DNA of 64,000 nt, taken from positions 22,155-86,154 of the forward strand of contig DUVS01000008.1 of NCBI GenBank assembly GCA_012840925.1, in the 5' to 3' direction. The position numbers were made by a program, and so were the translations under genes. Each line of letters starts with the position of its first letter. The first letter of the stretch is position 1. Below the pieces are notes generated by a model that saw nothing but the letters and a program-made list of their open reading frames with translations, was not told where the DNA came from and did not search any database. Positions 42,154 through 50,408 of the stretch are shown here, in pieces. The DNA is from Bacillota bacterium. GTDB lineage: Bacteria; Bacillota; Limnochordia; Darwinibacteriales; DTU012.

Positions 42154-42748
42154 ATGAACAGGAAGCTGTTGACCGTTGTGATGATCGTAGTATTGATGGC
42201 CGGGTTAACCAGCGTTGGCGCTGCCAGCTCGCTAACCTTTCGAGATTGTCTTTGATGTGGATTTTGACACATTTTTCAGCCCGGAATATGCTCATCATCC
42301 CGGCAATGCAGAAGAACCGTTGTTTGTAATGCTGGCTAAATGGACCGGAACCTTTATTGAAGATGGAAAGATGATCATGAGTGAAGGGTCACGCTGGGCC
42401 TTCGGCATGCCTTTTGCTTACCAGGAAGCCAAAACATCGATGTGGGACTTTGAAACAGTAGGCTGCCTGGACTTGTCCAAACCCTATGTGATCACTGTTG
42501 AGTTTGGTGAGTTTGGACCGCAAGAGGGAGGCATTTTCCAAGTCTTCGTAGATAACAATAATACTAAAGAGATTGATTCGCCTCACCAAATGAAATCCAA
42601 CATTTTTACCATTGACGCACCACTGCTCAAATCAAATCAGGTGCTGGAGATCAGGAGTGATGTAGGTACCGAAACTTCATTCTTGACCTTCAGAGCCAGC
42701 AGCGGTACCAGACTGACAATCAAGAAAATCACAATTGCTTATCAATAA
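42154..42748 (+). pseudogene. Frameshifted secreted paralogue of the beta-domain protein
   Basis: ATG 42154 (GGAGGGG upstream) starts a good signal peptide, MNRKLLTVVMIVVLMAGLTS ending AASS, and runs to a TGA at 42253-42255. The mature beta domain is in the +1 frame: it is recognisable from about 42236 (PFEIVFDVDFDTFF) to the stop at 42746-42748. Residues match the lipoprotein at 41224 throughout (TFF--EY-H-PG-A-EPL, LDLSKPYVITVEFGE, TSFLTFRASSG). The simplest explanation is a one-base indel near 42233-42240. The signal frame ends in CTT TGA, the sequence used for +1 frameshifting in prfB, and a shift there would rejoin the frames. Confidence 0.78.
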
Positions 42749-42764
42749 GAGTACTTAGGAAGTA

Positions 42765-42808
42765 AAGGAAGATTTCACCGCTGGTGAGATCTTCCTTATC
42801 TAATTTTC
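42765..42808 (+). terminator. Terminator before tRNA-Gln
   Basis: A 15-bp stem aaggaagatttcacc/ggtgagatcttcctt with one wobble pair and a 3-nt loop is followed by ATCTAATTTTCTT. Confidence 0.7.
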
Positions 42809-42811
42809 TTG

Positions 42812-42840
42812 TTGATCTCAGCTGCTCATTTTGCTATACT
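42812..42840 (+). promoter_or_regulatory. Promoter of tRNA-Gln
   Basis: TTGATC (42812-42817), a 17-nt spacer, and TATACT (42835-42840) with an extended TGC before it. The tRNA starts 13 bp later. Confidence 0.8.
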
Positions 42841-42852
42841 AGTTATGGACAT

Positions 42853-42927
42853 TGGGGTGTGGCCAAGCGGTTAAGGCACTGGACTCTGACTCCAGGATCA
42901 CTGGTTCGAATCCAGTCACCCCTGCCA
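42853..42927 (+). tRNA. tRNA-Gln (anticodon CTG)
   Basis: The 75-nt gene folds as a cloverleaf. The acceptor strands are TGGGGTG and CACCCCT, the anticodon stem CTGGA/TCCAG has loop CTCTGAC (anticodon CTG), the T arm is CTGG-TTCGAAT-CCAG, and the CCA is encoded. The first pair is U1-U72 where tRNA-Gln normally has U1-A72. A single tRNA gene reading only CAG implies another tRNA-Gln (TTG) elsewhere. It marks the right edge of the accessory block. Confidence 0.95.
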
Positions 42928-42935
42928 TTTTTATG

Positions 42936-42964
42936 CTCACCTCAGTTTTGGGGGGAGTTTTTTA
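42936..42964 (+). terminator. Possible terminator after tRNA-Gln
   Basis: ctcacctc can pair imperfectly with ggggggag, and six T residues follow. The stem is weak, so this is tentative. Confidence 0.4.
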
Positions 42965-43074
42965 TTTTGGGGCAAAATGTTAATGATTAAGTTGTCTTTG
43001 GCAGGGAAATGGATTTTTCATCACGAAGGATTGAGGTGTTCAGGGAAAATATACTTGCGAAGGAGGGAGAATAA

Positions 43075-44433
43075 TTGGTCACCAGCGCAATTGTCTTAGC
43101 GGCCGGACAAGGGCAGCGGATGAAATCTGAGCTCCCCAAACCACTTCACCAGGTTTGTGGAATCCCAATGGTCAAGTTAGTTGTGGATAATATCCGGGCT
43201 GCTGGAATTGAACAGATCTATCTGGTAATTGGACACGGTGGCGAACAAGTCCGTGAAGCTGTACCCGGCGTCAACTATGTGGTCCAGGCTGAACAGCTGG
43301 GGACCGGCCATGCCGTGGATCAGTGCCGGGAAATGATGGCCGATGTGAATGGACCTGTATTGGTCGCTTGCGCTGATACACCACTTTTCAGGGCTGAGAC
43401 ATTCAAGGATCTGTTGGCCGCTCACAAAGATCAAAAAGCAGCTGCCACCGTGGTTACTGCTAAAGTAGAGGATCCCACCGGGTACGGCAGGGTGATCCGC
43501 AATGCTGCCGGCTATGTAGAACAGATCGTGGAGGAGAAAGACGCTTCACCGGCTCAAAAACAGATTAAAGAGATTAATACCGGAACATTTTGTTTTGATA
43601 GCAAGTTATTATTTCAATACTTAACAGAAATAACGCCTGATAATGCTCAAGGAGAGTACTATCTTCCTGATGTCATAGCGGCGCTTGTCCGTGATGGGCA
43701 GACAGTTGGCGCATATTGTCTGCTGAATGCTGAAGAGGCCATGGGTGTCAATGATCGGATTCGGTTGTTCCAGGCAGATCAGGTCCTCAGACGCCGCATT
43801 TGCCATGAGCATATGCTCAGCGGTGTAACCATCATTAATCCGGATCAGACTTATATTGACCTGGATTGTGAAATCGGACGCGATACGATCATCTATCCAA
43901 ATACATATATCCAAAAAGGCTCTAGAATCGGGGAAAATTGTCTGGTAGGGCCTAATGTCCGGTTAGACGGAGCAGTTCTGGCAGATCATGTTACTATAGA
44001 ACAGGCAGTGGTTCTTGAAGGCAAGATCGGCAGTCATACTACGGTTGGTCCGTTTGCTTATATTCGACCGGGCACTGTCATTGGTTCTCACTGCCGCATT
44101 GGTGATTTTGTGGAAATTAAGAACAGCCAGGTGGCAGATCAAAGTAAGGTTCCGCATTTGACCTATGTTGGCGATGCTATTGTTGGTTCTCATGTCAATA
44201 TCGGCTGCGGTACGATTACCTGCAATTATGACGGTAAGCATAAGCACCAGACCATAATTGAAGATAATTGTTTCATTGGCAGCAATGTCAATTTGGTTGC
44301 TCCAGTCAAGCTCAACAAGGGAGCATATGTAGCAGCTGGTTCTACGGTGACCAAGGATGTGCCGGAGTACAGTCTGGCTATAGCCAGAGCAAGGCAGGTA
44401 AATAAAGAGGGATGGAATAAATTGGAGGGCTAG
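43075..44433 (+). CDS. glmU: Bifunctional UDP-GlcNAc pyrophosphorylase / GlcN-1-P acetyltransferase
   Basis: GlmU makes UDP-N-acetylglucosamine for peptidoglycan. The 452-residue protein has the N-terminal uridylyltransferase signature LAAGQGQRMKSELPKPLH (about 8-25) and QLGTGHAVD. The C-terminal left-handed beta-helix runs from about 250 onward (GRDTIIYPNTYIQKGSRIGENCLVGPNVRL, GPFAYIRPGT). The acetyltransferase site is in GCGTITCNYDGKHKHQT. The start codon is TTG after AAGGAGGGAG. prs follows 3 bp later. spoVG, normally upstream, is missing. Confidence 0.97.
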   Translation: MVTSAIVLAAGQGQRMKSELPKPLHQVCGIPMVKLVVDNIRAAGIEQIYLVIGHGGEQVREAVPGVNYVVQAEQLGTGHAVDQCREMMADVNGPVLVACADTPLFRAETFKDLLAAHKDQKAAATVVTAKVEDPTGYGRVIRNAAGYVEQIVEEKDASPAQKQIKEINTGTFCFDSKLLFQYLTEITPDNAQGEYYLPDVIAALVRDGQTVGAYCLLNAEEAMGVNDRIRLFQADQVLRRRICHEHMLSGVTIINPDQTYIDLDCEIGRDTIIYPNTYIQKGSRIGENCLVGPNVRLDGAVLADHVTIEQAVVLEGKIGSHTTVGPFAYIRPGTVIGSHCRIGDFVEIKNSQVADQSKVPHLTYVGDAIVGSHVNIGCGTITCNYDGKHKHQTIIEDNCFIGSNVNLVAPVKLNKGAYVAAGSTVTKDVPEYSLAIARARQVNKEGWNKLEG

Positions 44434-44436
44434 CAA

Positions 44437-45390
44437 GTGAGAGTTAGTCACTGTGACAAAAAGTTAAAAATTCTTACCGGGAATGCCAACCCTGAGTTGG
44501 CCAGGAGTATTGCCGCCTGTTTGGGAGTAGAATTGGGCTTGGCTGAGGTAGGCCGGTTCAAAGATGGCGAAATCAGCATCAAGATCTTGGAAACAGTGCG
44601 CGGGCATGAGGTTTTTATCATTCAACCCACCCATAAGCCTACAGATACCCATCTGATGGAGCTCCTGCTTTTGATCGATGCTTGCAGGCGGGCTTCAGCC
44701 AAGATGGTTGCTGCAGTAGTTCCTTATTATGGTTATGCCCGTCAGGATCGGAAAACCCAACCTCGTGATTCCATTGGCGCTAAACTGGTTGCCAATTTGT
44801 TAACCGCAGCCGGTGCCGATAGAGTGGTTACCATGGATCTGCATGCGGATCAGATTCAAGGTTTCTTCGATATTCCGGTGGATAACTTAAGGGCGATGCC
44901 GATTATTGAGAAGTACCTGAAATCCAAAGAGCTGGACAATTACATTGTCGTTGCCCCTGATGTGGGTGGAGTTGTGCGGGCCCGCAAGTTGGCCAACCGC
45001 CTGAACTGCCCCATGGCTATTGTAGACAAACGCCGGCCTGCGGCCAATGTGTCTCAGGTGATGAATATTATCGGTGATGTGAAAGGGAAAACGTGCGTAT
45101 TGTTTGATGATATGATCGACACGGGCGGGACGATTATCCACAGTGCGGAAGCTTTGGTTGAAAACGGAGCCACAGAAGTCTACGCCTGCTGTACTCATGC
45201 AGTCTTTTCCGGTCAAGCGCCCCAGCTTTTGCAGGAGAGCGTAATCCAGGAAGTAATAGCGACTGATACGATCAATATCTCGCCTGAGAAGAAGTTCCCC
45301 AAGTTGACTGTATTATCGGTTGCAGATCTGTTTGCAGAAGCGATTAGAAGGATCTTTGAGGAACTACCTGTCAGCAGGCTGTTTGACTAA
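44437..45390 (+). CDS. prs: Ribose-phosphate pyrophosphokinase (PRPP synthetase)
   Basis: Prs makes PRPP from ribose-5-phosphate and ATP for nucleotide, histidine and tryptophan synthesis. The 317-residue protein has the family motifs KILTGNANPELA, VGRFKDGEI, VVPYYGYARQDRK, the metal-binding TMDLHADQIQGFFDIPVDNL, and the PRPP loop CVLFDDMIDTGGTI. The start is GTG. It directly follows glmU, as in B. subtilis. Its stop codon overlaps the -35 region of the rplY promoter. Confidence 0.97.
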   Translation: MRVSHCDKKLKILTGNANPELARSIAACLGVELGLAEVGRFKDGEISIKILETVRGHEVFIIQPTHKPTDTHLMELLLLIDACRRASAKMVAAVVPYYGYARQDRKTQPRDSIGAKLVANLLTAAGADRVVTMDLHADQIQGFFDIPVDNLRAMPIIEKYLKSKELDNYIVVAPDVGGVVRARKLANRLNCPMAIVDKRRPAANVSQVMNIIGDVKGKTCVLFDDMIDTGGTIIHSAEALVENGATEVYACCTHAVFSGQAPQLLQESVIQEVIATDTINISPEKKFPKLTVLSVADLFAEAIRRIFEELPVSRLFD

Positions 45391-45412
45391 GTTTTGGCAA
45401 GGGTGTTATAAT
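45383..45412 (+). promoter_or_regulatory. Sigma-A promoter of rplY
   Basis: TTGACT (45383-45388) and a perfect TATAAT (45407-45412) with an 18-nt spacer. The -35 box covers the end of prs. Confidence 0.85.
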
Positions 45413-45452
45413 ATATTACATGTGACAAGGAGTGGCGAAAGGAGGAGATAGG

Positions 45453-46106
45453 ATGTCGAGCTATCAACTTAATGCTGAACCACGCACTGTCTTCGGCTCG
45501 AACGCAGTAAAAAAATTACGCCGCGACAAATTGGTTCCTGCCCAAATCTATGGCCAGGGAAAACCAAATCTCAATTTAGTTCTTGCTGCTGGAGATGTCG
45601 AAAAAGCAATTCAGTCCCCAGAGCCCTTGCTGCAGATTAATGTGGGTAGTGAAAAAAGGACTGTTCTGATCAAGGATGTGCATCGTGACCCGGTTAAAGG
45701 CACACTTCAGCATATCGATTTTTACGAGGTAGCTATGGATCGGCCTGTTGATACGACCGTTGGTGTAGTGCTGACAGGCGAAGGCGAACGGGAATCAGAT
45801 GGTGGGATTGTCAATCTGGTAGTGAGGGAATTGGCGATTTCCTGCTTACCTACTCAAATTCCAGAACATATTGCTGTTGACATTTCCAAAATGACCATCG
45901 GGGATACCCTGCTGATTAAGGATTTACAGGTTCCTGATGGAATCACCATTAACCATGAGCCCGATGAGGTTGTGGTTTCTGTTGCTACTCCAGTTCGAGT
46001 TAGTGCTGAAACCGAGGAAGCCGAAGCAGAAGCTGCTGAAGGGCAAGAACCTGAACAGGAACAGGCACCAGAAGCTGCTGGAGACGCTGCTGGGGAAGAC
46101 GCTTGA
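45453..46106 (+). CDS. rplY: 50S ribosomal protein L25/general stress protein Ctc
   Basis: The 217-residue protein is the long (Ctc) form of L25, which binds 5S rRNA. The N-terminal L25 domain (1-90) has LNAEPRTVFGSNAVKKLRRDKLVPAQIYG and HRDPVKGTLQHIDFYEV. It is followed by the TL5-type beta domain and an acidic, Ala/Glu-rich tail (last ~35 residues), common in Ctc proteins. ATG 45453 follows AAAGGAGGAG. Its place between prs and pth is conserved. Confidence 0.95.
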   Translation: MSSYQLNAEPRTVFGSNAVKKLRRDKLVPAQIYGQGKPNLNLVLAAGDVEKAIQSPEPLLQINVGSEKRTVLIKDVHRDPVKGTLQHIDFYEVAMDRPVDTTVGVVLTGEGERESDGGIVNLVVRELAISCLPTQIPEHIAVDISKMTIGDTLLIKDLQVPDGITINHEPDEVVVSVATPVRVSAETEEAEAEAAEGQEPEQEQAPEAAGDAAGEDA

Positions 46107-46150
46107 TTTAGGGACAGATCCCAAGGTAAGAGCATATATTTGGAACAGAA

Positions 46151-46186
46151 GCGAAAGAATGCATGCTTAGCTATGCGTTCTTTCGC
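46151..46186 (+). other. Strong stem-loop between rplY and pth
   Basis: gcgaaagaatgcat pairs with atgcgttctttcgc over 14 bp (one G-U pair) around an 8-nt loop. There is no T-run after it, so it is more likely an mRNA stability or processing element than a terminator. Confidence 0.6.
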
Positions 46187-46205
46187 AACTGTGGAGGCTT
46201 AACCA

Positions 46206-46793
46206 GTGAAGCTGATTGTAGGATTAGGTAATCCAGGGGAAAGATACGAACAGACAAGGCATAACGCGGGTTTTTGGGTTGTGGATGCCCTTGCCCAGAG
46301 ATTGAAGATTGGCTTAAATAGTAAAAAACTTCAGTCAATTATCGCTGAAGGGCATTATAACCGCAAAAAGATCGTTTTGGCCAAACCGCAGACCTATATG
46401 AATCTGAGTGGTCTTGCAGTCCGGCAATTGGTTGACTACTGGCAGGTCGGGCTGGAAGACTTATTGGTGATCCATGATGATCTTGATCTGCCTGCATACC
46501 GCATTCGTTTGAAGCGCGGCGGCGGCAGCGGCGGCCACCGGGGGGTGGCCAGCATCATTCACAACCTAGAATCGGAAAATTTTGCCCGCCTCAAAATTGG
46601 TATTGGCCGGCCAGCAGAATCAATACCGGTTGAAGATTTTGTTCTGTCCAAGCTTTCCACTGACGAACAGAAGTCTTACCAGGAAGTGGTGCAAAGGTGT
46701 GCTGAGGCGGCAGCGGTTTGGGTCAGCTCAGGTATTGAGCAGGCGATGAGTCAATATAATAGTACTGACAACGGCGGTCAGAAGCGTAGTTAG
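46206..46793 (+). CDS. pth: Peptidyl-tRNA hydrolase
   Basis: Pth releases peptides from stalled peptidyl-tRNA. The 195-residue protein has the signature GLGNPGERYEQTRHNAGFWVVDAL, in which the histidine of RHNAGF (about residue 19) is catalytic. It also has KPQTYMNLSG, VIHDDLDLP and GGGSGGHRGVASI. The start codon is GTG after GTGGAGG. mfd follows 25 bp later. Confidence 0.97.
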   Translation: MKLIVGLGNPGERYEQTRHNAGFWVVDALAQRLKIGLNSKKLQSIIAEGHYNRKKIVLAKPQTYMNLSGLAVRQLVDYWQVGLEDLLVIHDDLDLPAYRIRLKRGGGSGGHRGVASIIHNLESENFARLKIGIGRPAESIPVEDFVLSKLSTDEQKSYQEVVQRCAEAAAVWVSSGIEQAMSQYNSTDNGGQKRS

Positions 46794-46818
46794 GCACTGT
46801 GAAATGGGGAGATAGAAT

Positions 46819-49800
46819 TTGTCGTTACAAGGATTAGTCAATCTGATCAGCCAGTCGCAGGATTTCAGCCGTGTGCGGGAAAGGGTGGCCAAAGGCGAAA
46901 AACAGTTGGTCCTGGGGCTGTCGGGTTCACAGCGAAGCCTTTTAACTGCGGCTCTGGCATACGATCGGGCAGTGACGCTGTTTATTGGCTACAATCAATA
47001 CCAAGTGGAGACGATTGGCCAAGATTTACACAATTTGCTGCCAAATCGGAATATACAGGTATTTACCCCTCATGAGCTGCTGCCCCATGAGGAAGCGATC
47101 ATCGATTGGGAACTGCGGAAAAGCCGGTTGGAGGTTATCAAATCGATCCACCAGCCCGGTAGTATTATTTGTGCTTCCATTCAAGCTTTGACCGAAGCGT
47201 TGATTGATCCCGATTGGTTTTTCCAGCAACGCATAACGATAGACATGAACAGCACGTTTGATCTGGAAGAACTGACTAAACAACTGCTGATCCTCGGCTA
47301 TGAACGGGTCGATATGGTGGAAGGATACGGGCAGTTTAGTATCCGCGGCGGCATTATCGATATTTATGATTATACTTCGGAACATCCGGTACGGATCGAG
47401 CTCTTTGATGATGAAGTCGACTCGATTCGCATTTTCAACATTGAAAACCAGCGTTCGATTGACAACATCTCGGAGATAACTATTTATCCTGCCAGAGATC
47501 GCTTGTTTGTGGCTGAAGATATGGAAGCTGTTACTGATCAAATTTGGCAGGATGCCCAAGAGCAGAGTGAACGACTAATCAAAACCGGCCTCAATCAGGA
47601 GGCAGACAGTTTACTGGCTAAAACAGCTCATCACTTAGAATTGATGGATAACGGCAATTACTTTCCTGGAATTGACCAGTATCTGCCCTATAACACCAGG
47701 CTTTATACCCTGATTGATTATTTGCCCCAGGACAGCTTGATTATTGTCAGTGAACCAGCACGGGTCAAAGAACACCAGAAGTTGTTTTTGCAGGATGTTG
47801 GTGAGACAATTGCCGGCTTGCTGGCTAAGGGCAGAATCCTGCCTCGGATGGCAGAGCTGTTTGTCGATTGGAGCGAATTGTGGTCCAAAGTCCAAAAACA
47901 CAAACGTTCCGTATACCTCTCAGTTTTGGACAAGCGGATCCCGGAGATGGATGCACTGGCCACCTACCAAATGGAGGCTAAGTCAGCACCCCATTTTCAT
48001 ACGGATCTGGACGGATTGATCAAGCGAATCCAGCATTACCGCAAGCAGTATTACCGCATATTGATTATTGTGTCAACTGAGGAGCGGGGAGACAAGCTTG
48101 TTGAGTTTCTTAAAGAACATGATATCCCCGCCCAATATACCGATCAGGTTGATGACAAGTTAAAAGCTGGAAACTGCATTGTCACCAGAGGCGGCCTGGA
48201 GACGGGGCTGGAATACTCTGGGTTTAAGCTGCTGGTTCTCACGGAGCTGGAGATCTATGGCAAGCGCCGGGCCAAACGGCGGGTTAACCGTACTGAGGCT
48301 CAAGTGAGGCTGACCGAAACCGATCTGAAACCTGGGGACTACGTGGTCCATGTTAATCACGGTATCGGCCAGTATTTAGGCATTGAAACCCTGGAAGTGC
48401 AAAAGACACACAAGGATTATCTGCTGATCAGATTTGCCGGCAAGGACCGCCTCTATGTGCCCACAGATCAAATAGGGCTGCTCCAGCGGTATGTTGGCCT
48501 TAACGAAGAACCGCCCAAGCTGTCGAAACTGGGCGGCGGCGAGTGGGCCCGGGTCAAAAACCGGGTCAAAGAATCAGTCCAGGATCTGGCAGAAGGGCTG
48601 ATTAAGCTGTATGCCGAGCGGGAAACGGTTGAAGGCTTCCCGTTCCCGGAGGATACACCGTGGCAGGCTCAATTTGAAGACGAGTTTCCCTATGAAGAAA
48701 CTCCAGACCAGGTTCGGGCTATTGAAGAAGTAAAACGGGATATGGAAGGCAAAAAACCGATGGACCGTCTGCTGTGCGGCGATGTTGGTTACGGTAAGAC
48801 TGAAGTGGCCATTCGGGCTGCTTTTAAAGCTATCAGCGCCGGTAAGCAGGTGGCAGTGCTGGTGCCCACGACGATTCTGGCCCAGCAGCATGCCAGGACT
48901 TTCCAGGAGCGGTTTGAAAACTACCCGGTGAATATCGGGGTTTTGTCCCGGTTTCAGTCGGCGGCTGAACAAACCCGGATCATCAAGGGCTTGAAATCGG
49001 GTACGGTGGATTTGGTCATCGGTACGCATCGGCTGCTGTCAAAAGATGTAACTTACCGTGATTTGGGTTTGGTGGTCGTCGATGAAGAGCAGCGTTTTGG
49101 CGTAGCCCAAAAAGAGAAACTGAAAGAACTTGCCCGGAATGTGGATGTGCTCACTCTGTCCGCAACGCCCATTCCCCGCACCCTGCACATGGCTTTGGTG
49201 GGAGTGCGGGATATGAGCTTGATAGAAACACCGCCGGAGGATCGGTTCCCCATCCGTACTTATGTGCTGGAATGGGATGATCAAACCATTGCCCAGGCAA
49301 TCCACAGAGAACTGGGGCGCCAGGGTCAGGTATACTTTGTCTATAACCGCGTCCAAGGCATTGATACCATGTTCCTGCGCCTGCAGGATCTGGTTCCCGA
49401 GGCGAGAATCGCCGTGGCTCACGGCCAGATGGATGAGAACCGGCTGGAACGGGTGATGCTCGATTTCTACCATGGCGAATATGATATTCTGTTGTGCACC
49501 ACCATCATCGAAACGGGCATGGATATAGGCAATGTCAATACCCTGGTGGTCTACGATGCAGACCGGCTGGGATTGGCCCAACTATATCAACTGCGAGGCA
49601 GAGTCGGCCGGACAAATCGTGTAGCTTATGCGTATTTTACCTATCGAAGGGATAAAATACTGACAGAAGATGCCGAAAAGCGATTGCAGGCAATCAAAGA
49701 GTTTTCCGAGCTAGGTTCGGGGATCAAAATCGCCATGCGGGATCTGGAGATCCGGGGAGCCGGGAATATTCTCGGCCCGGAGCAGCACGGATTCATTACT

Positions 49801-50319
49801 TCAGTAGGTTTTGAGCTCTACTGTAAACTTCTGGAAGAGGCGATTGAGAAGCTGAAGGGAAAAGTCAAACAGCAGATTCCCGATCCGGTGTTGGACTTGC
49901 AGGTAGATGCTTATATTGGCGATCGCTATGTACAGGATTCAAAACAGAAGGTGGAACTGTACAAGAAGCTGGCAGCTGTCCAGACTTTGGAAGATGCAGA
50001 TGAACTGGCCTTTGAGATTGAGGATCGGTTCGGAGAACTTCCGGATCCAGTCCGCAATCTGATTCTGGTAACCCGGATTAAGGTATTAGCCCGTCAAGCT
50101 GGTGTGGCCAGCATCTTTTTGGAAAAGAACATGTTTGTGATCAGATCCCTGCCCGGTATTATCAGGGATCGGGAGAAATATGCCGCTGTGGTGCGGCAGT
50201 TCCGGGGGCAGGTTGGTTATGTGCCCGGGCGCAGCCCACAGGTGAAAATCAAGATGAGGGGGTTGTCTGACTACGAAGCTCTGCTGTTGCTGCAGAAGGT
50301 TTTGCAGAGCCTGTTGTGA
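46819..50319 (+). CDS. mfd: Transcription-repair coupling factor
   Basis: Mfd removes RNA polymerase stalled at DNA lesions and recruits UvrA. The 1166-residue protein is full length. An N-terminal UvrB-like module (about 1-340, YEVDMVEGYGQFSIRGGIIDIYD-like region) comes first, then the RNA-polymerase-interaction domain (about 500-570, GDYVVHVNHGIGQYLGIE). The RecG-like motor has Walker A GDVGYGKTEVA, DEEQRFGV, SATPIPRTLHMAL and QLRGRVGR. The C-terminal D7 region follows. The start is TTG 46819. The gene order pth-mfd-spoVT matches B. subtilis apart from the small fin gene. Confidence 0.97.
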   Translation: MSLQGLVNLISQSQDFSRVRERVAKGEKQLVLGLSGSQRSLLTAALAYDRAVTLFIGYNQYQVETIGQDLHNLLPNRNIQVFTPHELLPHEEAIIDWELRKSRLEVIKSIHQPGSIICASIQALTEALIDPDWFFQQRITIDMNSTFDLEELTKQLLILGYERVDMVEGYGQFSIRGGIIDIYDYTSEHPVRIELFDDEVDSIRIFNIENQRSIDNISEITIYPARDRLFVAEDMEAVTDQIWQDAQEQSERLIKTGLNQEADSLLAKTAHHLELMDNGNYFPGIDQYLPYNTRLYTLIDYLPQDSLIIVSEPARVKEHQKLFLQDVGETIAGLLAKGRILPRMAELFVDWSELWSKVQKHKRSVYLSVLDKRIPEMDALATYQMEAKSAPHFHTDLDGLIKRIQHYRKQYYRILIIVSTEERGDKLVEFLKEHDIPAQYTDQVDDKLKAGNCIVTRGGLETGLEYSGFKLLVLTELEIYGKRRAKRRVNRTEAQVRLTETDLKPGDYVVHVNHGIGQYLGIETLEVQKTHKDYLLIRFAGKDRLYVPTDQIGLLQRYVGLNEEPPKLSKLGGGEWARVKNRVKESVQDLAEGLIKLYAERETVEGFPFPEDTPWQAQFEDEFPYEETPDQVRAIEEVKRDMEGKKPMDRLLCGDVGYGKTEVAIRAAFKAISAGKQVAVLVPTTILAQQHARTFQERFENYPVNIGVLSRFQSAAEQTRIIKGLKSGTVDLVIGTHRLLSKDVTYRDLGLVVVDEEQRFGVAQKEKLKELARNVDVLTLSATPIPRTLHMALVGVRDMSLIETPPEDRFPIRTYVLEWDDQTIAQAIHRELGRQGQVYFVYNRVQGIDTMFLRLQDLVPEARIAVAHGQMDENRLERVMLDFYHGEYDILLCTTIIETGMDIGNVNTLVVYDADRLGLAQLYQLRGRVGRTNRVAYAYFTYRRDKILTEDAEKRLQAIKEFSELGSGIKIAMRDLEIRGAGNILGPEQHGFITSVGFELYCKLLEEAIEKLKGKVKQQIPDPVLDLQVDAYIGDRYVQDSKQKVELYKKLAAVQTLEDADELAFEIEDRFGELPDPVRNLILVTRIKVLARQAGVASIFLEKNMFVIRSLPGIIRDREKYAAVVRQFRGQVGYVPGRSPQVKIKMRGLSDYEALLLLQKVLQSLL

Positions 50320-50339
50320 ATCCGTTTAGCTGGGAAAAA

Positions 50340-50370
50340 TGAATAAAAATAGCACCAAGGTTATATACTA
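50340..50370 (+). promoter_or_regulatory. Sigma-G-type promoter of spoVT
   Basis: TGAATA (50340-50345), an 18-nt spacer and TATACTA (50364-50370) closely match the forespore sigma-G consensus TGAATA / CATACTA. The B. subtilis spoVT gene is known to be under sigma-G control. Confidence 0.75.
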
Positions 50371-50408
50371 ACATTGAACTTACCCAACATAAAGGAGGGG
50401 TGTGGCTC

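Noticed and set aside
43963..44451. Antisense ORF (162 codons) opposite glmU
   Set aside because: Periodic composition mirrors the hexapeptide repeats of GlmU on the other strand.
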